Below are positions 8,289 to 16,017 of a DNA stretch of 64,000 bases, one piece after another. The DNA lies in assembly GCF_040566545.1 (NCBI RefSeq), contig NZ_JBEWZI010000014.1, forward strand, positions 31,881 through 95,880. The letters run 5' to 3'. Under the pieces are notes generated by a model. It had not been told where the DNA came from and searched no databases. It saw only the letters and a list, made by a program, of their open reading frames with translations. Position numbers and translations under genes: made by a program. Positions within the stretch are counted from its first letter, which is position 1, and each line of letters starts with the position of its first letter. Origin of the DNA: Uliginosibacterium flavum (GTDB taxonomy: Bacteria; Pseudomonadota; Gammaproteobacteria; Burkholderiales; Rhodocyclaceae).

Positions 8289-10391
8289 TTGAAACTCGAC
8301 CTCTCGCTTACGCCTCCCACCGCCCCCCAGCGCCCGAAAAAGCTCGTCGCCCACGGTCACACACGCATCGATCCTTACCACTGGCTGCGCAAGGTCAAGA
8401 GCGCCGAAGTGCTCGACTACCTGAAGGCTGAGAACGCCTACGCCGAAGCCGTGCTGGCGCCGCTCCAGCCGCTCCAGGAAACGCTGTACACCGAGCTGCT
8501 GGGACGCATTCAGGAAGCGGATCTGTCGGTACCGGTGAAGTTCGGCCCCTGGATGTATTACAGCCGCACCGTGCAGGGCGCGCAGTACGCGGTGCATGCA
8601 CGCAAACGCATCACGGACGCAGGCTGGGAGACCTCGCCGGAAGAAGTCCTGCTGGATGAAAATCTGGAAGCTGAAGGCAAGGCCTTCTACGAGGTCGGCG
8701 ATTACGAGGTCAGCCCGTCCGGCCGTTACCTGGCCTGGACTGAAGACACGCGCGGCCAGCGCACTTACCGCCTGCGCGTGCGGGATCTGATTCGCGGCAA
8801 GAACCTGAAGTTCAGCCACAAGGGCGTGGTCAGTCTGGCTTGGGCAGAGGATGGCGGCTCATTGCTTGAAGACCCGCGCCCCACCTTGTTCTTCGTCACG
8901 GAGGATGTACAGACCAAGCGTGCGAGCCTGTTCTGGCGGCAAGACCTTGGAGAAGCGCAGCCGACGCGGCTCTTCGAGGAGCGCGATGAACGCTTCAATC
9001 TCTACGTCGCCAAGACCCGCAGCCTCGGCCTGCTGGTCTTGAACTCGACCAGCCACACCACTAGCGAAACGCGCATTCTGCCCGCCGACCAGCCGAATGG
9101 GCGCTGGCGCATCGTGGTCAAACGCCGCGCGGGCGTGGAATACGAGATTGATCACCATAGCGACACGCTGTTCATCCGCACCAACGATCTCGGCCCGAAT
9201 TTCCGCCTCATCAAGACGCCACTGGCTGACTGGCAAGCCACCAACTGGCAGGAAGTGCTGCCGCTGCGCGAAGACGTTGTTCTCGAAGGCATCGAACTCT
9301 ATCGCGACACTCTGGTCTGCAGCGAACGCAAGAACGGCTTATCGCAGCTATCGATTACTGATCTGGCCAGCCAGCAAACCCACCAGATTGCCTTTGCCGA
9401 TCCGGCCTATGTGGTCGATATCGAAGACCTGCCTGAGTGGGATTCGCCGATCCTGCGCTACAGCTACGAATCGATGACCACGCCGCCATCGATCTACGAT
9501 TACGATCCACTGACGCGCCAGACCACGCTGCTCAAACGCCAGCCGGTGCTGGGCGATTTCGATCCGGCACACTACATCGCCGAGCGCATCGAAGCCACGG
9601 CTGCCGATGGCACGCTGATTCCGATTTCACTGGTCTATCGCAAGGGTTTGCCGCGTGACGGCAGCGCGCCACTATGGCTGGATGGCTATGGTGCCTACGG
9701 CATCACCAACGATCCGTGGTTTTCCTCGACGCGCCTGTCGTTGCTGGATCGCGGCTGGGTCTTTGCCGTGGCCCATGTGCGCGGCGGTGGCGACCTGGGT
9801 CAGGCCTGGCATGAGACAGGAAAGCTCCAGCACAAGAAAAACAGCTTCAGCGACTACATCGCCTGCGCGCAAACCCTTATCCAGCAAGCCTATACGCGTC
9901 GGGGCCGGATTCTAGCCAATGGAGGCAGTGCTGGTGGCCTGCTGATCGGTGCGGTGCTGAACATGGCCCCCGAGCTGTTCGGCGCGGCCATCCTCGAAGT
10001 ACCCTTCGTTGACGTGGTGACCACCATGCTCGACGCCTCGCTGCCGCTCACCGTGGGTGAATACGAAGAATGGGGCAACCCTGCCAACAAGGCCGACTAT
10101 CGCCGCATGCTGGCCTATTCGCCTTACGACAACCTCGCCGCCCGCGCCTACCCGCCGATGCTGGTGGAAGCCGGTCTGCACGACAATCAGGTAATGATCT
10201 GGGAGCCGGCCAAGTATGTCGCCAAACTGCGCACCCTGAAGACCGACACCAACCCGCTGCTCTTCCTGACCACATTGGAGGCCGGCCACGGCGGCGCCTC
10301 GGGTCGCTATGACTCCCTACGTGAACGAGCCCGTCAGTTGGCTTTTGCGCTAAGCGTTCTGGGATCTGCTGCCGAAAACTCAGCACCCTAA
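8289..10391 (+). CDS. S9A prolyl oligopeptidase family peptidase (oligopeptidase B-like)
   Basis: A 700-residue cytoplasmic serine peptidase. It has an N-terminal beta-propeller (about 70-420) and a C-terminal alpha/beta-hydrolase domain. The catalytic triad is readable as Ser547 in GGSAGG, Asp632 in AGLHDNQV and His667 in EAGHGG, and the oligopeptidase B signature GGSAGGLLIGAVLN is clear. Length matches protease II (about 690), which cleaves peptides after basic residues; the substrate preference is inferred from the family. Start is TTG 8289. It sits between aspS and nudB, genes often adjacent in related bacteria, so it may have been inserted there. Confidence 0.9.
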   Translation: MKLDLSLTPPTAPQRPKKLVAHGHTRIDPYHWLRKVKSAEVLDYLKAENAYAEAVLAPLQPLQETLYTELLGRIQEADLSVPVKFGPWMYYSRTVQGAQYAVHARKRITDAGWETSPEEVLLDENLEAEGKAFYEVGDYEVSPSGRYLAWTEDTRGQRTYRLRVRDLIRGKNLKFSHKGVVSLAWAEDGGSLLEDPRPTLFFVTEDVQTKRASLFWRQDLGEAQPTRLFEERDERFNLYVAKTRSLGLLVLNSTSHTTSETRILPADQPNGRWRIVVKRRAGVEYEIDHHSDTLFIRTNDLGPNFRLIKTPLADWQATNWQEVLPLREDVVLEGIELYRDTLVCSERKNGLSQLSITDLASQQTHQIAFADPAYVVDIEDLPEWDSPILRYSYESMTTPPSIYDYDPLTRQTTLLKRQPVLGDFDPAHYIAERIEATAADGTLIPISLVYRKGLPRDGSAPLWLDGYGAYGITNDPWFSSTRLSLLDRGWVFAVAHVRGGGDLGQAWHETGKLQHKKNSFSDYIACAQTLIQQAYTRRGRILANGGSAGGLLIGAVLNMAPELFGAAILEVPFVDVVTTMLDASLPLTVGEYEEWGNPANKADYRRMLAYSPYDNLAARAYPPMLVEAGLHDNQVMIWEPAKYVAKLRTLKTDTNPLLFLTTLEAGHGGASGRYDSLRERARQLAFALSVLGSAAENSAP

Positions 10392-10462
10392 AGAAAATCG
10401 CCACCCTGCCGTTGCATAAGCAGATCGGGAACATCCCAGCTCCCGCTACCTACGGTGGACGC

Positions 10463-12094
10463 ATGCCGCAAGATATCGAAGAGATTTCGGTACTGATTGT
10501 CGACTCCAATGCCAGCATGCGCACGCAGTTGCGCACCATGCTGGCCTTGTGCGGCATCACCAAACTGGCGCTGGCCGTCTCGGCTGGCGTGGCGGTACGC
10601 AAGCTGCGTGACCAGAATTTCGACATCATCCTGTGCGAATACCACCTGGGCGAAGGACAGGACGGCCAGCACCTGCTGGAAGATCTGCGCAGCCATCACC
10701 TGATCCCGCTCTCCAGCATCTTCCTGATGATCACGGGCGAAAGCCTGTATGAAAAGGTGGTTAGCGCTGCCGAACTGGCACCCAACGACTACATTCTCAA
10801 ACCTTTCTCCTCCGACAAGCTGCTGAGCCGCCTGTCGAAAGCACTGGAAAAACGTGACGTTTTCATGCCTGCCTACAAGCTGATCGAGGCCGGCAATACA
10901 CTCGAAGCGATTGAAGCCTGTCGCAAAGGCGAAATCGACAATCCACAATACCTGATTGATTTCATGCGCCTGCGTGCCGAGTTGCACCTGATTGCTGGCC
11001 AAGCCAATGAGGCACAGGAAGTTTACGCAGTAGTCGTCGAAAACCGGGCGGTGCCTTGGGCCAAGCTGGGCCTGGCCAAGACCCTGTATATGCAGAAACG
11101 CTTCGACGAGGCGGAAGAACAGCTGCAAGGCCTGCTCGAAGAAAATGCCATGTATCTGGACGCTTACGACTGGCTGGCGAAGACCCGTGAAGCCGCCGGC
11201 CGCTTGCACGAAGCCAAAGAAACTCTGGAAGAAGCCATCAAGGTTTCACCCCACACGATGCGCCGCCTGCGCAAGCTGGGCGAAGTATCAGCCGAGATCG
11301 GCGACATGGAGACTGCTTCAAAAATGATGAGTACCGTTGTCGCCAAGGGCAAATACTCGGATTTTCGCGACCCCGAAGACCACGTCCAGCTTGTCAAAGC
11401 CCAACTGGGTATGGGCGATACCGTGGGCGCGGCCAATACCCTGCGCGATCTCGACCGCAACATGGATGGCCTGCCCAAGACGGCTCTGTGCAAGGCACTA
11501 TCCACGGCAATGGTCGCCACCCATGCGGGCGACTCAGATAAAGCCAACGCCGCGCTGGACGAAGCCATCCGCTTCAACGACCCACGGCTGGGAGCTTCGA
11601 TTGGTCTCAAGAAAAATCTCGCGCGCATTTGCCTCGAAAACAAGCAGGATGACAAGGCCGCCGACGTGATCATGGATGTGATGCGCCACGCCGCCGACGA
11701 TGAGGCCGTGGAAGCCATCAAGAACATGCTGGTAGCGCTGGGCCGTCCAGAGCTCGGCGCCGAACTGGCGACACGCGTACGCACCGAGGTGCGCAGCATC
11801 ATGAGCGAGGGAGCCCAACTCGCCCAGAGCGGAGACTACGACGGCTCAGTACGCCAAATGCTCCAAGCAGTCGACAAACTCCCCGGCAACACACACGTAC
11901 TCTTCAATGCCGCGCTGGCGCTGCTCAAACACATCGAAAACATCGGCTGGAATGACCACTTCGCCAGCAATGCAAAGAATTTCATCGAACGCGTTCGCAA
12001 ACAGGATCCCGGCAACAAGCGCCTGGCTGCGCTGGTTAACTACTTCCACGCACTGCTCAAGAAAAACGGCATCAAGCCGGAGCAAGTCAGATAA
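10463..12094 (+). CDS. Receiver-domain TPR protein with Glu at the phospho-acceptor site
   Basis: A 543-residue protein. The N-terminal CheY-like receiver (about 8-125) is followed by tetratricopeptide-type helices (about 130-540), a scaffold for protein contacts. In the receiver the acidic pocket reads VDS (D14, S15), the expected phospho-acceptor Asp is Glu59 (ILCEYHLG), while Thr91 and Lys113 are kept. Family members with CDYNLG at this site are typical, so this copy may be locked in one state. ATG 10463 is preferred over an in-frame upstream start because the receiver begins here. A heptanucleotide array begins directly after the stop codon. Confidence 0.85.
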   Translation: MPQDIEEISVLIVDSNASMRTQLRTMLALCGITKLALAVSAGVAVRKLRDQNFDIILCEYHLGEGQDGQHLLEDLRSHHLIPLSSIFLMITGESLYEKVVSAAELAPNDYILKPFSSDKLLSRLSKALEKRDVFMPAYKLIEAGNTLEAIEACRKGEIDNPQYLIDFMRLRAELHLIAGQANEAQEVYAVVVENRAVPWAKLGLAKTLYMQKRFDEAEEQLQGLLEENAMYLDAYDWLAKTREAAGRLHEAKETLEEAIKVSPHTMRRLRKLGEVSAEIGDMETASKMMSTVVAKGKYSDFRDPEDHVQLVKAQLGMGDTVGAANTLRDLDRNMDGLPKTALCKALSTAMVATHAGDSDKANAALDEAIRFNDPRLGASIGLKKNLARICLENKQDDKAADVIMDVMRHAADDEAVEAIKNMLVALGRPELGAELATRVRTEVRSIMSEGAQLAQSGDYDGSVRQMLQAVDKLPGNTHVLFNAALALLKHIENIGWNDHFASNAKNFIERVRKQDPGNKRLAALVNYFHALLKKNGIKPEQVR

Positions 12095-12140
12095 GTGCTG
12101 AGTGCTGAGTGCTGAGTGCTGAGTGCTGAGTGCTGAGTGC
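12095..12140 (+). repeat. Heptanucleotide tandem array (GTGCTGA)x6
   Basis: Six perfect copies of GTGCTGA plus GTGC, beginning at the base after the receiver-TPR stop codon. No other long run of this unit occurs in the window. Two related copies end the gene at 63904, and inverted degenerate copies lie at 12383-12410. Confidence 0.97.
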
Positions 12141-12236
12141 GCAATATGCAGCCCCAGAGAGCCGCACCTGTCAAGCTTCTTCAGCCCTCCTGCCCGCAGA
12201 AGCTTATCGGGCGCGACTCTGCGAGCATGCCCACGC

Positions 12237-12292
12237 AGGAGCTAGCGCCGCTGGCGATCCACGCTGGCAAATCGCCAGCTGCGCTAGCTCCT
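12237..12292. repeat. Large REP-type palindrome
   Basis: AGGAGCTAGCGC (12237-12248) pairs with GCGCTAGCTCCT (12281-12292), and inside it CTGGCGAT (12251-12258) pairs with ATCGCCAG (12271-12278). The outer arms end in GTAGGAGC on one strand, as in proteobacterial REP elements. The surrounding region 12095-12475 holds no gene I can support. It also contains AGAGCCGCA (12157-12165), seen in other intergenic repeats here. Confidence 0.85.
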
Positions 12293-12382
12293 ACACCCCC
12301 CTTCCTCAAAGCCGCCTCCGCATTGCCTCTGCAACACACCTGCCCGAAGACCCAATTCGGAAGCGGCTCTACAAGCACGCCC

Positions 12383-12410
12383 ACTCAGTCCTCAGTACCC
12401 ATTGCTCAGT
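12383..12410. repeat. Degenerate inverted heptamer array
   Basis: Four successive 7-mers read ACTCAGT, CCTCAGT, ACCCATT, GCTCAGT. Their complement (NCTGAG-type) resembles the GTGCTGA unit at 12095, in the opposite orientation. Period 7 is clear, but the unit is degenerate. Confidence 0.5.
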
Positions 12411-12475
12411 CCTCCGCCGCAAGCGGCAAGCCGCCACGCTGCTAAACTGCGGCTTTCCCTCGCGGCGTTACGCAC

Positions 12476-12853
12476 ATGTCTGTCCTGCGATCATTCTTCA
12501 TCTGGCTGCTCCTTGCCCTGCTTGCGAGCAGCAGTGTTCTCGCGGACGCACGCAGTTTCTGGAGCCGGCAGGATGACCCCGCCACTATCCAGCGCCAGCA
12601 GCTGCCACTTGAAGCGCAAGAAACCCTCGCGCTGATTGAGCGTGGCGGGCCCTTCCCGTATCGGCGCGATGGCGTCGAATTTCAGAACCGCGAACACCGC
12701 CTGCCGCAGCAGACACGCGGCTACTATCGCGAATTCACCGTGCCCACGCCCGGTGCGCAGGATCGTGGCGCACGGCGCATCGTTGCCGGTGAGCAACGCG
12801 ACTATTACTACACGCCCGACCACTACCGCAGTTTCAAACGGATCGCGCCATGA
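12476..12853 (+). CDS. Secreted guanyl-specific ribonuclease (barnase/N1-T1 family)
   Basis: A 125-residue protein with an N-terminal signal peptide (MSVLRSFFIWLLLALLASSS, likely cleaved after LADA) and a microbial RNase domain (PF00545). The catalytic set is kept: Glu86 in YYREFTV, Arg97 in DRGARRIV and His116 in TPDHYRSF. These match Glu73, Arg83/87 and His102 of barnase. It would cut single-stranded RNA after G once exported. The next gene, overlapping by ATGA, encodes a barstar-type inhibitor, which fits protection of the cytoplasm. It could be a nutritional RNase or an antagonistic toxin; the sequence does not decide. Confidence 0.9.
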   Translation: MSVLRSFFIWLLLALLASSSVLADARSFWSRQDDPATIQRQQLPLEAQETLALIERGGPFPYRRDGVEFQNREHRLPQQTRGYYREFTVPTPGAQDRGARRIVAGEQRDYYYTPDHYRSFKRIAP

Positions 12854-13305
12854 AAATCAACGCCCTGCCCGCCAATGCAGTCCAGCTCTTGCGCCGGCCC
12901 GAAATAGCCGGCGTATATCAAGCCACCGACGACACCGCCCGTACCCTTTTTCAGGCTGGCCCGGCTGCTGGTTTCAATGTCTATCGCATCGACCTGGGCA
13001 AAGCCCGCAACGCCGACTCCCTGCATCGCATCCTTGCCCGCGGTCTGCACTTTCCGGACTGGTACGGCGGCAACTGGGATGCGCTGGCTGACTGCCTGAC
13101 GGACATGTCCTGGAACGAAGCCGATGGGTATCTACTGATTCTGGTGCATGCCGAAACCCTGCAAGCCGCCGACCCGGCCTGTTTCTCAAGCCTGCTGGAG
13201 GTGCTCAATGAAACCGTCACCGCTTGGCAAACCCAAAAAATCAGTTTCTGCTGCCTGCTGACCGGTACTCATACGGAATTGCCCGTCCTCGGAGTCAGCA
13301 CTTGA
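12850..13305 (+). CDS. Barstar-family ribonuclease inhibitor
   Basis: A 151-residue cytoplasmic protein of the barstar family (PF01337). The core motif WYGGNWDALADCLTDM lies at residues 71-86, with Asp77, Asp81 and Asp85 in the region that plugs the barnase active site. It is longer than the 90-residue Bacillus barstar, with about 40 extra N-terminal residues, as in many proteobacterial homologues. The start ATG overlaps the RNase stop by four bases, and its own stop overlaps the nudB TTG by four bases. The three genes are thus translationally coupled. Confidence 0.9.
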   Translation: MKINALPANAVQLLRRPEIAGVYQATDDTARTLFQAGPAAGFNVYRIDLGKARNADSLHRILARGLHFPDWYGGNWDALADCLTDMSWNEADGYLLILVHAETLQAADPACFSSLLEVLNETVTAWQTQKISFCCLLTGTHTELPVLGVST

Positions 13306-13766
13306 GCGCCGGCTTCAAACAACCCGTTTCCGTATTGGTGCTGATCCACACACCGAACAAGCACGTGCTGCTGATTGAGCGCGCCGCTCATCCCGGCTTC
13401 TGGCAATCTGTGACCGGCAGCCGCGAGGGTGAGGACAGTCTGCTCGACACGGCACGCCGCGAAGTCGAAGAAGAAACCGGCATCCGCGCGCCAACCAGCG
13501 CCTTTCAGGATTGGCGCATCAGCAATCATTTCGAGATCCTTGAGCAATGGCGTCATCGCTACGCCCCCGGCGTCAGCCACAATACCGAGCACGTGTTCAG
13601 CCTGTGTGTGCCCGAACCGATCGAAGTGCGCCTGGCGCCCGACGAACACCGCGCCCAGTGCTGGCTGCCTTGGCAGGAAGCTGCGCGCAAATGCTTCTCG
13701 TGGACCAATCAGGATGCGATCCTGATGCTAGCGCGTCAGCCGGCACTGCGCAGCTCACTTCAATAA
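13302..13766 (+). CDS. nudB: Dihydroneopterin triphosphate diphosphatase NudB
   Basis: A 154-residue Nudix hydrolase of the NudB type, which removes pyrophosphate from dihydroneopterin triphosphate in folate synthesis. The Nudix box starts at GSREGEDS and continues to RREVEEETGI; box position 7 is Asp instead of Glu. NudB-specific stretches are HPGFWQSVTGS, EWRHRYAPGV-like QWRHRYAPGV and FSWTNQDAI. I choose TTG 13302 because GGAG lies at 13291-13294, it overlaps the barstar stop (TTGA), and the family begins near FKQPVSV. Usually found close to aspS; here about 5 kb separate them. Confidence 0.88.
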   Translation: MSAGFKQPVSVLVLIHTPNKHVLLIERAAHPGFWQSVTGSREGEDSLLDTARREVEEETGIRAPTSAFQDWRISNHFEILEQWRHRYAPGVSHNTEHVFSLCVPEPIEVRLAPDEHRAQCWLPWQEAARKCFSWTNQDAILMLARQPALRSSLQ

Positions 13767-13788
13767 CAAAATGCGATTGCGCGGCAAG

Positions 13789-13876
13789 CGGAGAGCCGCA
13801 GCAGGCGGTACTCTTCAGACATGCATTGCGCACAGCCAGACACACCGAACATCTCCAGCCACACAACCTGAAGAGT
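13789..13876. repeat. Dispersed intergenic repeat copy (AGAGCCGCA...CTCTTCAG)
   Basis: Contains GGAGAGCCGCAGCAGGCGG and ACTCTTCAG (13810-13818), with a distant complement CTGAAGAGT at 13868-13876. Related copies follow other genes (see near 20542, 27689, 35311, 43329, 46578, 58637). Confidence 0.55.
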
Positions 13877-13944
13877 CAATACCCGCGCGGTTCTACAGCC
13901 TGTAAATCTCCATCAAAAGCGCTCAAATTTGAGTCACTTTTTGC

Positions 13945-13973
13945 CTTGAAAACTGACACGGACAGCCCTATCT
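13945..13973 (+). promoter_or_regulatory. Sigma-32-type heat-shock promoter of hsp20
   Basis: CTTGAAA (13945-13951) is a perfect sigma-32 -35 element. After 14 bp comes CCCTATCT (13966-13973), close to the CCCCATNT -10. The predicted transcript starts about 45 bases before the hsp20 ATG. Confidence 0.75.
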
Positions 13974-14022
13974 TGATGGTGCGGGGGAGGCCAATCCCCT
14001 TCAAGCAGGAAAGGAGCACATC

Positions 14023-14439
14023 ATGGCAAACATCGTACGTACTGATCCTTTGGAGGATCTGTTTCGCGGCTTCTTCGTACGTCCGCTTGATGTTGGCGCG
14101 AACTGGTGGGATGCGCCCAGCGTGAAGCTTGATGTTCGCGAAGCTGGCGACACATACATGATCGAAGCCGAACTTCCGGGCATGAAGAAGGAAGACATTC
14201 ATGTGCAAATCGACGGCAGCGTTGTGTCGATCACGGGAGAACGGAAGCAAGAACGCGAAGTAAAGGAAGGCGAACGCCTGCTACGCATGGAGCGCAGCTA
14301 TGGCAAGGTTTCACGGAGTTTTGATATGGGCGCCGACTTGGATGATGCACATGCCGTTGCCAAATTCCATGATGGCGTACTGGAACTCAAGCTACCCAAG
14401 AAAGCTGGCGTGAAAGCCAAACAGCTGGCCATCGCGTAA
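14023..14439 (+). CDS. Small heat-shock protein Hsp20
   Basis: A 138-residue alpha-crystallin-type holdase that keeps unfolded proteins soluble under stress. The ACD spans about residues 38-130, with SVKLDVREAGDTYMIEAELPG and VVSITGERKQE being typical. The C-terminal tail is short and ends QLAIA, with only a loose version of the I-x-I motif. A strong AAGGAG (14011-14016) precedes the ATG. It is a single gene, controlled by the sigma-32-like promoter at 13945 and probably by its structured leader. Confidence 0.95.
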   Translation: MANIVRTDPLEDLFRGFFVRPLDVGANWWDAPSVKLDVREAGDTYMIEAELPGMKKEDIHVQIDGSVVSITGERKQEREVKEGERLLRMERSYGKVSRSFDMGADLDDAHAVAKFHDGVLELKLPKKAGVKAKQLAIA

Positions 14440-14454
14440 TGCAGGTCTGGTGCA

Positions 14455-14544
14455 GGGGCGAGCCTGTTTGCACCCGCCACTTGTAGTCCGGCGTAGTCGG
14501 GCGGACAGGTTAGCCCCTGTGGCGGTCGATGAGGATCAACCGCC
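14455..14544 (+). other. Two long hairpins downstream of hsp20
   Basis: GGGGC plus AGCCTGT (14455-14467) pair with ACAGGTTAGCCCC (14505-14517), with an inner CCGCC/GGCGG. A second hairpin, GGCGGT (14521-14526) with ACCGCC (14539-14544), follows directly. They precede the terminator at 14551. Confidence 0.55.
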
Positions 14545-14550
14545 ATTCAA

Positions 14551-14584
14551 GAAAAGGCAGCGTCCATGAGGGCGCTGCCTTTTT
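14551..14584 (+). terminator. Rho-independent terminator after hsp20
   Basis: AGGCAGCG (14555-14562) and CGCTGCCT (14573-14580) form an 8-bp stem followed by TTTT. The stem ends about 50 bp before argB, separating the heat-shock unit from argB. Confidence 0.85.
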
Positions 14585-14635
14585 CATGCGCTAAAATCAC
14601 GACTTCCTCAGATTCACGCTTCAGGTAAAACGTCC

Positions 14636-15529
14636 ATGCCCGCAGAACTCCAGCAGCTTGCCCCAGCCCTCAAGGCCGAAATTCTGGCCGAGGCACTACC
14701 CTACATCAAGCGCTTCTTCGACAAAACCATCGTCATCAAATACGGCGGCAACGCGATGATCGACCCGAAGCTGCAGGAGAGCTTCGCGCGCGACGTGGTG
14801 CTGCTCAAGCTGGTCGGCATGAATCCGGTGGTAGTGCATGGTGGCGGGCCACAAATTGACGACCTGCTCAAACGTGTCGGCAAGCAGGGACAGTTCATCC
14901 AGGGGATGCGCGTCACCGATGCCGAGACCATGGACATCGTCGAGATGGTGCTGGGCGGGCAGGTCAATAAGGACATCGTCAACCTCATCAACAAGCACGG
15001 CGGCAAGGCTGTCGGCCTGAGTGGGGCGGACGCAGGCTTCATCCGCGCCAAGAAGCTGATGATGCCGGACAACGAACATCCCGGTGAAGTACTGGATATC
15101 GGTCAGGTTGGCGAGATCACCCAGATTGACCCGACCATCATCACCTTCCTCGACTCCGGCGACTTCATCCCGGTGATCGCGCCAATCGGTGTGGGCGCTG
15201 ACGGCGAAACCTACAATATCAATGCCGATCTGGTCGCCGGCAAGCTGGCTGAAGTACTCAAGGCCGAGAAGCTGGTGCTGCTGACCAATACGCCCGGCGT
15301 GCTGGACAAGGAAGGCAAGCTGCTCACCGGCCTGACCCCGCGCCAGATCGACGAACTGGTGGCCGATGGCACGCTATCGGGCGGCATGCTGCCCAAGATC
15401 AGCTCGGCGCTGGATGCAGCGCGCAGCGGCGTGCATGCCGTGCACATCATAGATGGACGCGTTGAACACTGTCTGCTGCTGGAAATCCTGACCCATCACG
15501 GCGTCGGGACGATGATCAAGAGCAAATAA
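14636..15529 (+). CDS. argB: N-acetylglutamate kinase
   Basis: A 297-residue amino-acid kinase fold enzyme catalysing the second step of arginine synthesis, ATP-dependent phosphorylation of N-acetylglutamate. It shows the KYGGNAM nucleotide-binding loop near residue 37, VVHGGGPQID near 64, the N-acetylglutamate site around VGLSGADAGF, and TNTPGVLDKEG near 218. The N-terminal helix (residues 1-25) is the extension typical of the arginine-inhibited hexameric form; feedback inhibition is therefore possible. The start ATG at 14636 has no strong Shine-Dalgarno. Confidence 0.96.
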   Translation: MPAELQQLAPALKAEILAEALPYIKRFFDKTIVIKYGGNAMIDPKLQESFARDVVLLKLVGMNPVVVHGGGPQIDDLLKRVGKQGQFIQGMRVTDAETMDIVEMVLGGQVNKDIVNLINKHGGKAVGLSGADAGFIRAKKLMMPDNEHPGEVLDIGQVGEITQIDPTIITFLDSGDFIPVIAPIGVGADGETYNINADLVAGKLAEVLKAEKLVLLTNTPGVLDKEGKLLTGLTPRQIDELVADGTLSGGMLPKISSALDAARSGVHAVHIIDGRVEHCLLLEILTHHGVGTMIKSK

Positions 15530-15534
15530 GGAAT

Positions 15535-15657
15535 GCAGCCCGGATGAAGCTCAGCGGAGTCCGGGCTTGGCGCACAAATGAAAAACCGGATTGCAGCCAA
15601 CTGGCCGGCATCCGGGTTCACGGCTGTTTTTGCAGGAGCGGCCAGAGGCCGCGCCTA
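15535..15657. repeat. Three adjacent REP-type palindromes
   Basis: AGCCCGGA (15537-15544) with TCCGGGCT (15560-15567); ACCGGAT (15585-15591) with ATCCGGGT (15610-15617); GCGGCC (15638-15643) with GGCCGC (15647-15652). The first is the widespread AGCCCGGATGAAG...TCCGGGCT type. They fill the gap between convergent argB and the ACP gene. Confidence 0.8.
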
Positions 15658-15671
15658 GCTACCAAGACCCA

Positions 15672-15935
15672 TCAAGCAGCCAACTTGTTCGCCACAAAAG
15701 CAGTCAGGGTGCCAACGGTCTCGAAGGTCGAGCCATCGATGTCATCGTCGGCCAGGTGAAAACCGAAGTGTTCTTCCAGCGCGGCAATCACGCCCACCAC
15801 GGCCATCGAGTCCAGCTCGGGCACGGCGCCCAGCAAGGCGGTCTCGTCATTAAAATATGCGGCGCGGCCGCCCAGACCAAGACTTTCTTCCAGCACCTGT
15901 AGCACAGCCTGACGAGTAATATCGAGCGAAGACAA
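15672..15935 (-). CDS. Acyl carrier protein of the exosortase-A-associated type
   Basis: About 87 residues in the form I favour, starting at TTG 15935 with AAGGA upstream. The 4'-phosphopantetheine site is Ser43 in LGAVPELDSMAVV, and the acidic C-terminal helix ends FVANKLAA. The frame is open further upstream to 16004, but a TATAAT at 15972-15977 lies inside that extension, so the shorter form is likelier. It is divergent from the acyl-CoA ligase gene; an ACP, this ligase and the decarboxylase together are known from exosortase-A/EPS loci. The role in carrying an activated acyl or aminoacyl group is inferred. Confidence 0.82.
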   Translation of the reverse strand: MSSLDITRQAVLQVLEESLGLGGRAAYFNDETALLGAVPELDSMAVVGVIAALEEHFGFHLADDDIDGSTFETVGTLTAFVANKLAA

Positions 15936-15971
15936 AATCGAATCCTTGGTTTTACGGCACGAAAGCGCGGC

Positions 15972-15977
15972 ATTATA
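15972..15977 (-). promoter_or_regulatory. -10 element (TATAAT) for the ACP gene
   Basis: A perfect TATAAT on the minus strand, 37 bp upstream of the proposed TTG start. No good -35 at 17 bp was found; a TTGCCG lies 21 bp upstream. Confidence 0.4.
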
Positions 15978-16017
15978 AGCCTTGTAGCCGACAACTCCCG
16001 GCAAGAAACCTCAAACC

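Noticed and set aside
12095..12140. CRISPR array
   Set aside because: Units are 7 bp without spacers; no cas genes nearby.
12130..12576. Open frame across the repeat island
   Set aside because: Starts inside the GTGCTGA array and uses palindromic DNA; overlaps the RNase gene in another frame.
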